From Nitrospira sp. (GTDB lineage Bacteria > Nitrospirota > Nitrospiria > Nitrospirales > Nitrospiraceae): a stretch of DNA of 23,049 nt. This document shows positions 1 to 7,223 of this stretch, piece by piece (the first letter of the stretch is position 1; each line of letters opens with the position of its first letter). Both the position numbers and the translations under genes were made by a program. Location of the stretch: contig JABMDG010000023.1 in NCBI GenBank assembly GCA_015904045.1, forward strand, positions 3,396-26,444, read 5' to 3'. A model generated the notes under the pieces. That model did not search any database. It was given only the letters and a program-made list of their open reading frames with translations, and was not told the origin of the DNA.

Positions 1-359
1 TTCATTTCGTTGCCTTTACCCATCGTTTTGGCCTGCTCATACATATCGAAGGCGGTCGGGAGTTTGCCTGGAATGACAGGGAATCCGACCATCGTCACCT
101 CGATCTTGTCCCCGAATTCTTTGACGAGAAGCGGCAATCCCGTTTCTTCAAAATGATGGCAATGCGGACAATAAAAGTCAGCGAATTCGACAATCTTCAC
201 TTTGCCCCTCTGATGGGTCGAGGGTTCGTCTTTCAACAGCTCGAAGTTGCCCTTCAACTGAGGAGTCGCCGCCTGTGCGCCCATCGGCAGGCTCAGCAGG
301 AGGATTGCTCCCAGGAGGACTCCGGCCTGTTTCCACATCGCGCTCGTTCGACCATTCAT
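1..359 (-). CDS. DsbA-like thiol:disulfide oxidoreductase, N-terminal part (runs off left edge)
   Basis: The minus-strand frame starts at the ATG at 357-359, preceded by an AGGAG ribosome site about 7 bases upstream, and stays open to the window edge (about 119 residues). Residues 1-30 form a signal peptide (hydrophobic core, then GAQA). They are followed by KIVEFADFYCPHCHHFEE with the active-site pair C64-P-H-C67. CPHC is the classic DsbA active site, and the flanking sequence fits the DSBA-like thioredoxin family. The protein should act in the periplasm, forming or shuffling disulfides in exported proteins. The C-terminal half, including the cis-proline loop, lies outside the window, so DsbA cannot be separated from DsbC/DsbG-like relatives. 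A divergent lipoprotein gene lies upstream. Confidence 0.88.
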   Translation of the reverse strand, partial: MNGRTSAMWKQAGVLLGAILLLSLPMGAQAATPQLKGNFELLKDEPSTHQRGKVKIVEFADFYCPHCHHFEETGLPLLVKEFGDKIEVTMVGFPVIPGKLPTAFDMYEQAKTMGKGNEM

Positions 360-393
360 CGCACACTCCTTTCGAGGTAATAGCCTGGGCTCC

Positions 394-447
394 ATTATAT
401 CTTTTCTTCAACGATGGACCACACCGCCGTCGGTTCTTTGTTATAAT
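394..447. promoter_or_regulatory. Divergent promoter pair between the DsbA-like and Slp-like genes
   Basis: Two perfect TATAAT -10 boxes face away from each other: one at 394-399 read on the minus strand for the DsbA-like gene, and one at 442-447 on the plus strand for the lipoprotein gene. Neither has a good -35 box at 17 bases. The plus box ends only 6 bases before the ATG at 454, so the lipoprotein message may be leaderless. Confidence 0.5.
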
Positions 448-453
448 GCCGCC

Positions 454-984
454 ATGATGCGACGGTGGTGGTTGCCGAGCCTGTCGGTGCTGTTGATCGC
501 GTCTGGCTGCGCGACAGAGGACAACCTCGAATCCAGTGGACCACGCGTCACCTACGCACAAGTGAAAGCGGCGCCTGAGACCTATACCGGACAGACCGTG
601 ACGTTCGGGGGCAAGGTCCTCAGCGCAAAACGCCTAAAAGAAGAAACCAGGCTTGAAATCCTTCAGTTGCCTCTTGTCTCCTCGTTGAAGCCGGCCTTGG
701 ACTTGAGCACATCGCAAGGCCGTTTCGTCGCAACGAAGAAGGAGTTTCTCGATCCGGCCACCCTCCCCGCCGGCACATTCGTGACCATTACTGGAGCAGT
801 CGCCGGAGCCATAATCCTGCCGCTCGATGAAACGGACTATACCTACCCGGTTGTGGAGATCAAGAATCTGCGTGTGTGGCAGAAAGAAGAAGAACCGCCC
901 CGCATTCGGCCGTACATCGGCCCCGGTCCCTACTGGGGGCCCTACTGGTCCCCTTATTGGCGCCCCTGGCCGTATTACTGGTAA
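454..984 (+). CDS. Slp-family outer-membrane lipoprotein
   Basis: This 176-residue protein begins with a lipoprotein signal peptide (two Arg, hydrophobic core) and a lipobox ending L-I-A-S-G-C19, so it should be cleaved and lipidated at Cys19. The region after it (VTYAQVKAAPETYTGQTV, then VVEIKNLRVW near residue 145) matches the Slp/YeaY family of starvation- or stress-associated outer-membrane lipoproteins, and the length is normal for that family. The biochemical role of the family is poorly known. The last 25 residues are strongly aromatic, with PYW repeats (PYWGPYWSPYW). No Shine-Dalgarno precedes the start; a TATAAT box lies 6 bases upstream. The start could be codon 1 or 2 (two consecutive ATGs). 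The TPR gene on the other strand converges on its 3' end. Confidence 0.82.
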   Translation: MMRRWWLPSLSVLLIASGCATEDNLESSGPRVTYAQVKAAPETYTGQTVTFGGKVLSAKRLKEETRLEILQLPLVSSLKPALDLSTSQGRFVATKKEFLDPATLPAGTFVTITGAVAGAIILPLDETDYTYPVVEIKNLRVWQKEEEPPRIRPYIGPGPYWGPYWSPYWRPWPYYW

Positions 985-1051
985 AGGCGAAGGCTGAGTT
1001 CAAGGTTCAAGGTTTCACTCGGCAATGTCCTTAGCCTTAACCTCGGCCTTC

Positions 1052-2134
1052 TCACGGAATCCCCCCTCCGATGATCCTCTCGACTCGTTCATCCCGTCCG
1101 CCCAGTTCTCGATACTTCCGATATTGGGTAAGCGCCTGCGGCATGTCTTTTCGATGGAGCTCATAGAACACGCCGAAATTGTACCGGGCCTCGGCATAGT
1201 CAGGTTTGAGCGTGACCGCCTTCTTATAGGCCTGCTCCGCGTCCTCCAGCCGGTTCATGCCGGTGTAGAGAGCGCCTAGGCTCATATAGGCCTCCGCATA
1301 TTCCGGGCGATAGCGTAGCACCTCCAGAAATTCCCGCTCCGCCTCCTTCGGCTTGTCTTGGCTCCGATAGATAAACCCCAGATTGTAATGGGCCGCGACC
1401 AGATCGGGCTTGGCGGCCACGGCTTGCTGATACGCAGAGGCCGCTTCGAGGAGATCGCCGTTTTTCTCGGCGATCCGCCCGCTCAGGTACCACCCCTCGG
1501 CATGTTTGGGGCTCACCGTCGTCAGACGGGTCACGGTTTCACGCGCCTCTTTGGATTCGCCATGCTGGTCAAGAAGCGTCGCAAGCTGAAAGAGCGCCTC
1601 GGCCTGCTTCGGCTCAATCACCAGGACACGCTGATAGGTCTGTTTCGCCGCTGCGAAGTCTTGCTGCCGTTCGTATAGTTTCGCCAGAGCGAGATAGGCT
1701 GCGACATGATTGGGATCTGCCTTGATCGCGCGTGAGAGCGCCTGCTCGGCGTCGGCCGGTTTGCCTTGCAACACATAGACACCGGCCAATTCCATTAATG
1801 CGCCAGGAAAGGCCGGCCGAAGGGCGAGGGCACGGGTAAATTCCTCTGCGGCTTTCTCCGGTTTGCGGTCATTGAGGAACACTCGCCCAAGGAGATAGTG
1901 CCCCTCTGCCGACGAGGGATTCTGTTCGAGCACTCGTCTCGCCGCGTCGGCCGCTCCCTTGAGATTCCCTTGGTGCAGCAGCGCTTCGCCGCGTTCCAGC
2001 TGCAGCCGTGCGTCATCCTGTCGGGTCGTTTGTGAGGCGGACTGGCACAAGGATGGTAAAGCAACCGAGAGGAGCACAAGACCCAGAACACAGGCGGCGC
2101 GTGCAACAGACCGGTTTCCCGTCGGACCCTGCAT
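1052..2134 (-). CDS. Exported tetratricopeptide-repeat (TPR) protein
   Basis: The ORF could extend to 2218, but I choose the ATG at 2132-2134 because it opens directly into a signal peptide (positively charged start, VLGLVLLSVALPSLC core). This gives 360 residues. The mature part is almost entirely TPR repeats, about nine 34-residue units, shown by the repeated pattern A-x-x-x-L-G-x-x-Y and the P at unit ends (EQNPSSAEGHYLLG, LRPEYAEAYMSLG, KPDYAEARYNFG). TPR arrays are protein-docking scaffolds and a periplasmic location is expected. The partner is unknown. A candidate promoter on the minus strand reads TTGATT (2189-2194), a 17-base spacer, then TATAGT (2166-2171). The cysteine in the signal could be a lipobox, but the context is not typical. 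Confidence 0.85.
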   Translation of the reverse strand: MQGPTGNRSVARAACVLGLVLLSVALPSLCQSASQTTRQDDARLQLERGEALLHQGNLKGAADAARRVLEQNPSSAEGHYLLGRVFLNDRKPEKAAEEFTRALALRPAFPGALMELAGVYVLQGKPADAEQALSRAIKADPNHVAAYLALAKLYERQQDFAAAKQTYQRVLVIEPKQAEALFQLATLLDQHGESKEARETVTRLTTVSPKHAEGWYLSGRIAEKNGDLLEAASAYQQAVAAKPDLVAAHYNLGFIYRSQDKPKEAEREFLEVLRYRPEYAEAYMSLGALYTGMNRLEDAEQAYKKAVTLKPDYAEARYNFGVFYELHRKDMPQALTQYRKYRELGGRDERVERIIGGGIP

Positions 2135-2165
2135 GGTCGCCCCCGCCTGTGACTCAACTCTGCGG

Positions 2166-2194
2166 ACTATAAAGACCGTGGCGTGGCAAATCAA
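2166..2194 (-). promoter_or_regulatory. Candidate sigma-70 promoter for the TPR gene
   Basis: On the minus strand TTGATT (-35, 2189-2194) is followed after 17 bases by TATAGT (-10, 2166-2171). The expected transcription start is near 2159, about 25 bases before the chosen ATG at 2134, which supports that start over the longer ORF. Confidence 0.45.
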
Positions 2195-2210
2195 CGGACA
2201 TGATCTCCCG

Positions 2211-2239
2211 TTAGACATTTGTACCCATGGTTGTATACT
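2211..2239 (+). promoter_or_regulatory. Promoter of the GntR gene overlapped by a probable GntR operator
   Basis: TAGACA (2212-2217) and TATACT (2234-2239) form a good sigma-70 promoter with a 16-base spacer. Two related 8-base blocks, TTGTACCC (2219-2226) and TTGTATAC (2231-2238), sit 12 bases apart between and over the -10 box. TTGTATAC recurs inverted (GTATACAA) at 4013-4020 upstream of fdrA. GntR proteins of the FCD class commonly bind short palindromes containing GTATAC or GTnnnAC, so autorepression by the adjacent regulator is the natural reading; it is inferred. Confidence 0.55.
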
Positions 2240-2303
2240 ATGTCACCCGATGGAATGACGAGGCAATCCTCGCCCGACAACATCTATGGGTGGGAAGGCA
2301 ATC

Positions 2304-2981
2304 ATGCATGAGAGGGGATTCGCGAATCTCAGCGCATCGATTGTGACGGCGCTGAAAGACCAGATTCTACACTGGCGCTATCCGCCGGAGTATCGTCTCA
2401 CCGAAGCGGCCCTGTGCAAACAGTTCAATGTGAGCCGCAGCCCGGTACGGGAAGCCCTCCGAATCCTGGCCACGGACGGCTTCGTCAAGAAAATGCCCAA
2501 CCGGGGCTATGCGGTCAAACAGTACAATCTTCTCGAAATCGAAGAACTCTACGAGGTGAGGCTGGCCCTGGAGCTGTTTGTCGTCGAACGGCTGGCCCAC
2601 CGTGGCCCGGCCGCACATGGCCAGATTGCGGCGCTCAAACGCACATGGATGGGAGTCCTCAAGGGTTCTTCAAAGAAGGATGAAGAACTCGCCAGGTTGG
2701 ATACGGAGTTCCACGAAACACTCGCCCAAGCGGCTGGAAACGAGTCTCTCTTGCAGCAGTTGCGCGCCATCAACGAACGATTGATGCTGTTCCGTATCAT
2801 CGACTTCGGAAAGACCGATCGGGCGGAAAGGACCTGCCACCAGCACCTGGCCATTCTGAAATCTATTACTGCGAAAGATGCGGCCGGTGCGCGTCTGGCC
2901 ATGCGACGAAACATCGAAGAGGGCCGGAACAACGTTCACATGGCGATTAAGGACGCGTTGGCTCGGTCCTTTTCGTTCTAG
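2304..2981 (+). CDS. GntR-family (FadR/FCD class) transcriptional regulator
   Basis: The start is the ATG at 2304, which has GGGAAGG about 6 bases upstream; the ATG at 2286 has no ribosome site. The product has 225 residues. Residues 10-72 form a GntR winged helix (LTEAALCKQFNVS, SPVREALRILATDGF, NRGYAV wing). Residues 78-215 are an all-helical FCD ligand domain with the metal-ligand pattern D133-x3-H137 and CHQH at 178-181. The position that is usually the last His of the FCD site appears to be Asn203 (AMRRNIEEG). It is the first gene of the ureide locus, so it most likely senses an imported substrate or intermediate and controls its own promoter and that of fdrA through the shared TTGTATAC motif. 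Confidence 0.88.
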   Translation: MHERGFANLSASIVTALKDQILHWRYPPEYRLTEAALCKQFNVSRSPVREALRILATDGFVKKMPNRGYAVKQYNLLEIEELYEVRLALELFVVERLAHRGPAAHGQIAALKRTWMGVLKGSSKKDEELARLDTEFHETLAQAAGNESLLQQLRAINERLMLFRIIDFGKTDRAERTCHQHLAILKSITAKDAAGARLAMRRNIEEGRNNVHMAIKDALARSFSF

Positions 2982-3055
2982 GCGCCCGCTGCGGGAATTT
3001 CTGAAGCTCGGAGGCAACCTCGCTGCAAGGCCACCGGAAAGGTGGAGGGTGTCCG

Positions 3056-3982
3056 ATGCGTCTCCCAGCCCTCTCAGCCGGCATTGAGGCGCCGACGGAT
3101 CGCTTTACCGGTGTGATCCACAGCGTGTTCCGCGGCGCGTGCAACATCCGGCTTGCGGACGGCAATCTGCTGACCCTCCTGTCACCACGTCACAGAGACG
3201 TGCCTAACGGTCTTCGCTTGGCGACTCCCTCGCCGTTTGATTTTTCGAATCTGGTTCGAACCGGACAAGCGGTCGCCTGCCGGGGGGGGATACTCCGTAT
3301 CGCCGGATCAGATCTGTCCGCCGATCTTCGATGCGCAAATCGCCGGCACATTGACCTCGCCTGCTTGCGGATCGATCTTCACCGGGCAGCTCATGCCGCA
3401 GCATGGGCTCTTGCCCGGCGCACGCTGGAGACGGAGGGCCAAGGAGACATGCGAGTGTTGGTAGGTCTCGCCGTGGTTCGGGCGGAGAAGAACTGTGTCA
3501 CGCGAATTGGCCTGAGCGCACCGGCACGACGGGTCTTGGAGCTGATCCCTCCCTTGCTCCATGCAACCCACACTCTCCAATTGGAGCAAGCTGCGATTCC
3601 GCTCGAGCGGCTTATCGGTCTAGGGCCCGGGTTGACCCCAGCGGGCGATGACTTTCTCGTAGGATACATGACTGGCCTCTGGAGCTGCACAGGCGGTAAT
3701 GTGTTCCGGTTACAGTTCTTGGCATCCCTGGGGGCCAGGCTGGCTGAAGCCGCCATGGGCACGAATGAAATCAGCCGCGCTTATATCCATTCGGCGATCA
3801 AGGGCCACAGTGCGGAACCGCTCGCGTCGCTGGCCCGGCAGTTGGATCACCCGACGGGAGCCGGCCACGTCCGTGCCGCGACGCAAGCTAACTTAGAGAT
3901 CGGCCACAGCTCTGGTACCGACGCCGTCGCCGGGCTACTGGCCGGTTGTATCCCTTGGGCAGGCCCCTCATCGGAGGGATAG
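3056..3982 (+). CDS. ylbF: DUF2877 protein, YlbF/AllH-type subunit of a carbamoyltransferase complex
   Basis: The 308-residue product starts at an ATG preceded by GGTGGAGGG. It carries the DUF2877 signature GLGPGLTPAGDDFLVG at 188-203 and a second conserved stretch, AAMGTNEISRAYI, near 232-244. In E. coli the homologue YlbF (AllH) works with FdrA (AllF) and YlbE (AllG) as oxamate carbamoyltransferase, which converts oxalurate and phosphate to oxamate and carbamoyl phosphate in the cytoplasm. Here the gene lies 74 bases after the regulator and 248 bases before fdrA. It is therefore separated from its expected partners by a promoter-like region. The protein is soluble, with no signal peptide. 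Family assignment is firm; the substrate in this organism is not shown by the sequence. Confidence 0.85.
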   Translation: MRLPALSAGIEAPTDRFTGVIHSVFRGACNIRLADGNLLTLLSPRHRDVPNGLRLATPSPFDFSNLVRTGQAVACRGGILRIAGSDLSADLRCANRRHIDLACLRIDLHRAAHAAAWALARRTLETEGQGDMRVLVGLAVVRAEKNCVTRIGLSAPARRVLELIPPLLHATHTLQLEQAAIPLERLIGLGPGLTPAGDDFLVGYMTGLWSCTGGNVFRLQFLASLGARLAEAAMGTNEISRAYIHSAIKGHSAEPLASLARQLDHPTGAGHVRAATQANLEIGHSSGTDAVAGLLAGCIPWAGPSSEG

Positions 3983-4004
3983 GCTCATGCGTCCCGGCCG
4001 CCTC

Positions 4005-4033
4005 TTGACTTCGTATACAACAATGTGTTCAAG
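4005..4033 (+). promoter_or_regulatory. Probable promoter/operator of the fdrA operon
   Basis: TTGACT (4005-4010) is a good -35 box. GTATACAA (4013-4020) directly follows it and is the inverted form of the TTGTATAC site at 2231-2238. The flanks CTTGA and TCAAG are also complementary around this site. The -10 is weak (around TTCAAG, 4028-4033). Shared control by the GntR regulator is inferred. Confidence 0.45.
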
Positions 4034-4035
4034 TT

Positions 4036-4222
4036 GGCGCACCTAAGACTGTCGGCTTGCTCTTCCCTGAGAAAGCCATTGGCTCGGCAACAAGTACTAA
4101 CCCGGACGAGGTTATATCCAGTAAAGTCCGACGTTCGCCACAGAAGCCGGAGGCGGGAAATACCACCTGCCTGACGGTGAACGCCATGCGCCGGATACGG
4201 CCGTGGCATCGCAATGGGGAGG
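4036..4222 (+). promoter_or_regulatory. Structured 5' leader of the fdrA operon, possible cis-regulatory RNA
   Basis: About 190 bases lie between the operator-like site and the fdrA start with no convincing gene. They contain several possible hairpins: GGCTT/AAGCC (4054-4058 with 4073-4077), CGGAC/GTCCG (4103-4107 with 4126-4130), a 7-bp stem AGGCGGG/CCTGCCT with an 8-base loop (4151-4172), and a 9-bp stem with one bulge (GCCATG..GCC with GGC CGTGGC, 4183-4207) that ends 9 bases before the ribosome site GGGGAGG (4216-4222). I do not recognise a known riboswitch class. No run of T marks an intrinsic terminator, so any control would be at translation. Confidence 0.35.
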
Positions 4223-4230
4223 ACGTTCCC

Positions 4231-5790
4231 ATGGCCCGGGCGACCAAGGTTATCCGCAACCTCTACCGCGACTCCGTCTCGCTCATGCAACTCTCCTCCA
4301 CCTTGGGCCGTCTGCCCGGAGTGGAACAGGCCTCGGCCGTCATGGCCACCGCAAACAACATCAGCCTCCTCCGGGAAGCGGGATTGCTCGACGAGGCGGT
4401 GGATGCCGGCGCCAATGACCTGCTGATTGCATTCCAAGGGAACACCGATGCGCTCGATTCCGCCTGTGCAGCGGCCGAAGCGGCACTGAAGGAGTCTCCG
4501 TCCTCGGGCTCGGGAAAGGGAGGACCGCGCGACATCTCACCTCGAAGCTTGGAAATGGGCCTTGAGCGTATGGCCGGGGCCAATCTCGCCTTAATCTCCA
4601 CGCCCGGCGAATATGCCGCCGCCGAGGCGCTCAAGGCCCTGCGCCTCGGCCTCAACGTGATGCTCTTCAGCGACAACGTCGCGCTGCAAGACGAAATCGC
4701 ACTCAAGCGTTTTGCGCAGAATCGGGATCTGATCGTCATGGGGCCTGATTGCGGGACCGCGATCATCAACGGCATTCCGCTCGCGTTCGCCAACGTCGTG
4801 CGGCGCGGGACAATCGGCGTCATCGCCGCATCGGGCACCGGCCTGCAACAGGTGACCTGCCTGATCGATCGATGGGGCAAAGGCGTGTCACAGGCGATCG
4901 GCACCGGCGGACACGATTTGCACAAGGACGTAGGGGGGCTTTCGATGCTCCAGGGCCTGAATGCCCTGGCTGCCGATCCGACGACCTCGGTGATCGTGCT
5001 GATTTCCAAACCACCGGCCCCGGAGGTCGCGAGACGGGTGTTGGAGGCGGCAAGCAAGGCGGGCAAACCGGTCGTGGTGAATTTTCTGGGCGCGGAGCTT
5101 GAGCGTGGAACTCGGCCGAACATCTTCGCGGCCTGCACCCTTGAAGATGCCGCGGCGGCCGCTGTTGCGCTGGCGGACGGCCGGAAGCCCGATGAAGGAG
5201 GTTCCAAGCCTCTCCTTTTCGAGATGCCGCCGCGTTTTTCGGCCGGGCAGCAGTACATCCGCGGGCTCTATAGCGGAGGCACGTTCTGTTACGAAGCCTC
5301 GCTCCTGCTGAAGAAGGAATTGGGGCGCGTCTATTCCAACACTCCGGTGGAAGCGGGAGACCGTCTGCACGATGTCTGGTCCAGCCACGACCATACGGTC
5401 ATCGATCTGGGCGACGATCTCTTCACCCGAGGACGGCCCCATCCCATGATCGACCATCGGTTGCGCAATGAACGCATTTTGAAAGAGGCGGCGGATCCCC
5501 AGGTGGCGGTCATCCTGCTGGATGTCGTGCTCGGGTACGGGTCCCACCCGAATCCAGCCGGGGAAATGGCGCCTGTGCTGCACACGGCCTTGGACTCGGC
5601 AAAGAAGGCAGGCCGGCAGGTGGTCGTCATCGGATTCGTGTGCGGCACTGCCTCGGACCCTCAGAGCCTGTCACAACAGGAACGTACCTTACGGGATGCG
5701 GGGATGATCCTGGCGGAGAACAACGCACAGGCGGTGCGCACGGCCGCGGCGATTGCGGCGACCATCGGCGTAGCAGGGGGCGTCGCGTGA
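4231..5790 (+). CDS. fdrA: FdrA (AllF) family protein, acyl-CoA-synthetase-like carbamoyltransferase subunit
   Basis: I choose the ATG at 4231, preceded by GGGGAGG, because the protein then begins with the family-typical KVIRNLYRDSVSLMQLSSTL; this gives 519 residues. The same frame stays open upstream to 4057, but that part is not FdrA-like. Conserved blocks include GPDCGTAIINGI (171-182), IGVIAASGTGLQQV (195-208) and AIGTGGHDLHKDVGG (222-236). These are the CoA-binding/ligase-type folds of the succinyl-CoA synthetase alpha relatives. The C-terminal half has DVVLGYGSHPNPAGEM and VIGFVCGTASDPQ. In E. coli FdrA is a subunit of oxamate carbamoyltransferase. The stop overlaps the GTG start of the DUF1116 gene (GTGA), pointing to translational coupling. 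The actual carbamoyl donor here is an open question. Confidence 0.9.
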   Translation: MARATKVIRNLYRDSVSLMQLSSTLGRLPGVEQASAVMATANNISLLREAGLLDEAVDAGANDLLIAFQGNTDALDSACAAAEAALKESPSSGSGKGGPRDISPRSLEMGLERMAGANLALISTPGEYAAAEALKALRLGLNVMLFSDNVALQDEIALKRFAQNRDLIVMGPDCGTAIINGIPLAFANVVRRGTIGVIAASGTGLQQVTCLIDRWGKGVSQAIGTGGHDLHKDVGGLSMLQGLNALAADPTTSVIVLISKPPAPEVARRVLEAASKAGKPVVVNFLGAELERGTRPNIFAACTLEDAAAAAVALADGRKPDEGGSKPLLFEMPPRFSAGQQYIRGLYSGGTFCYEASLLLKKELGRVYSNTPVEAGDRLHDVWSSHDHTVIDLGDDLFTRGRPHPMIDHRLRNERILKEAADPQVAVILLDVVLGYGSHPNPAGEMAPVLHTALDSAKKAGRQVVVIGFVCGTASDPQSLSQQERTLRDAGMILAENNAQAVRTAAAIAATIGVAGGVA

Positions 5791-7223
5791 GCCAAACCTT
5801 ATTTCAGGAACCGTTGCAGGTGTTGAACGTGGGCCTGTCCTCTTTCGCCGAGTCCATCACCGGTGCGGGCGGAACGGTGCTCCAGTTGGATTGGGCTCCG
5901 CCTGCCGAGGGACGGCAAGACATCGGCCGTGCCTTGGCCCGACTTGTGAACCGGCCCTCCGTGGAGACGTCCAACCGACAGGCCTTCGACTCGTACCAAT
6001 CAGCCCAACCGGTGCTTTGCGGAATCGGCGTCGCCGCCGACGTGATACCCAATATGGCGGATCGCATGATCCTGCACAGCGGCCCTCCCATTGGCTGGGA
6101 AGGGATGTGCGGCCCCATGAAGGGGGCCATCATCGGCGCGATTCTCTATGAAGGATGGGCGGAGAATCTCGCCAAGGCAGAGGCCATGGCCTCTCATCGT
6201 GAGATCGCGTTCGAGCCTTGCCACCATCACAATGCCGTCGGACCGATGGCCGGCATCATCAGCCCCTCCATGCCCGTCTGGATGGTGTCCAATACGACCG
6301 ACGGGAATCAGTCGTTCTGTAATTTCAACGAGGGAATCGGCAAGGCGCTCAGATTCGGCGCCAATGGCCCAGAAGTGATCGACCGTCTTCGGTGGATGGG
6401 ACAGGTGCTCGCCCCCACCCTCCGAGCGGGAGTCGAGAGGCTCGGCGGATTGGACTTAAAGCCGCTGATCGCGCAAGCCCTGCACATGGGAGACGAAGTG
6501 CACAACCGCAATGGCGCCGCCTCCGGCCTTTTCCTGAAGAAACTGATCTCCTCATTATTGAAAACCGGCGCCCCGTCGTCCGACATCGCCGCCGTCGTCG
6601 ATTTCATCGCCGGGAACGACCATTTCTTTCTCAATCTCTCCATGGCCGCCTGCAAGTCCATGCTCGACGCCGCGCACGGCGTTCAGGGAAGCAGTATGGT
6701 GACGGTGATGGCCCGAAATGGTGTCGAGTTCGGCATTCGCGTCAGCGGCACGGGCGATCGGTGGTTCACTGCGCCGTCCCCGGTGGTGGACGGCCTATTC
6801 TTCCCCGGCTACACCACCGCCGATGCCGCGCCGGATCTGGGAGACAGCGCGATCACGGAGACGGCCGGCTTGGGCGGCTTTGCGATGGCTGCGGCTCCGG
6901 CGATCGTCAAGTTCGTCGGCGGCACTCCGCAGGATGCCGTCGAGAATACGGCGGCCATGGCCCATATCACAATCGGCCGCAACACCGCATTCACGCTGCC
7001 AGCGATGAATTTCGCCGGTTCACCGGCCGGCATCGATATCCGGAAGGTCGTCGATACCGGGATTCTCCCGATTATCAACACCGGCATCGCCCATCGCGAG
7101 GCTGGCATCGGGCAAATCGGCGCCGGCATCACGCGCGCGCCACTGGCTTGCTTTGCGCAAGCAGTGTCTGCCCTCGCCGACGACCCGAACGCTCTCGGTG
7201 AAGACACGGGAGGTGTTCAATGA
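5787..7223 (+). CDS. ylbE: DUF1116 protein, YlbE/AllG-type carbamoyltransferase subunit
   Basis: The GTG at 5787 overlaps the fdrA stop and follows a G-rich ribosome site (AGGGGGCG). The product, 478 residues, begins LFQEPLQVLNVGLSSFAESI, as DUF1116 proteins do. Conserved blocks are LQLDWAPPA (33-40), HSGPPIGWEGMCGPMKGA (97-114), a His cluster PCHHHNAVGPMAGI (144-157), SNTTDGNQSFCNFNEG and a glycine-rich C-terminal end. The frame extends upstream to 5640 inside fdrA, but that part is not homologous. In E. coli the homologue is the AllG subunit of oxamate carbamoyltransferase. It is placed between fdrA and carbamate kinase, which is the classical order, so the enzyme is expected to feed carbamoyl phosphate to the next gene product. 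The last bases overlap the carbamate kinase start (ATGA). Confidence 0.88.
   Translation: MSQTLFQEPLQVLNVGLSSFAESITGAGGTVLQLDWAPPAEGRQDIGRALARLVNRPSVETSNRQAFDSYQSAQPVLCGIGVAADVIPNMADRMILHSGPPIGWEGMCGPMKGAIIGAILYEGWAENLAKAEAMASHREIAFEPCHHHNAVGPMAGIISPSMPVWMVSNTTDGNQSFCNFNEGIGKALRFGANGPEVIDRLRWMGQVLAPTLRAGVERLGGLDLKPLIAQALHMGDEVHNRNGAASGLFLKKLISSLLKTGAPSSDIAAVVDFIAGNDHFFLNLSMAACKSMLDAAHGVQGSSMVTVMARNGVEFGIRVSGTGDRWFTAPSPVVDGLFFPGYTTADAAPDLGDSAITETAGLGGFAMAAAPAIVKFVGGTPQDAVENTAAMAHITIGRNTAFTLPAMNFAGSPAGIDIRKVVDTGILPIINTGIAHREAGIGQIGAGITRAPLACFAQAVSALADDPNALGEDTGGVQ

Noticed and set aside
985..1051. Bidirectional terminator between the converging lipoprotein and TPR genes.
   Set aside because: AAGGCT/AGCCTT complementarity exists, but the loop is long and there is no T tract, so the evidence is too weak to list.
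4057..4230. Upstream in-frame extension of fdrA (58 extra residues).
   Set aside because: The extension is not FdrA-like, the ATG at 4057 has no ribosome site, and the ATG at 4231 has GGGGAGG plus the family-typical N-terminus.
4263..5258. Long minus-strand open frame of 331 codons opposite fdrA.
   Set aside because: It is a shadow of the GC-rich fdrA coding frame: Arg/Ser/Ala/Pro-rich, no known motifs, and fdrA is well supported on the other strand.
5640..5786. Upstream extension of the DUF1116 gene inside fdrA.
   Set aside because: The sequence is a frame-shifted translation of the fdrA 3' end; family similarity begins at the GTG at 5787, which overlaps the fdrA stop.
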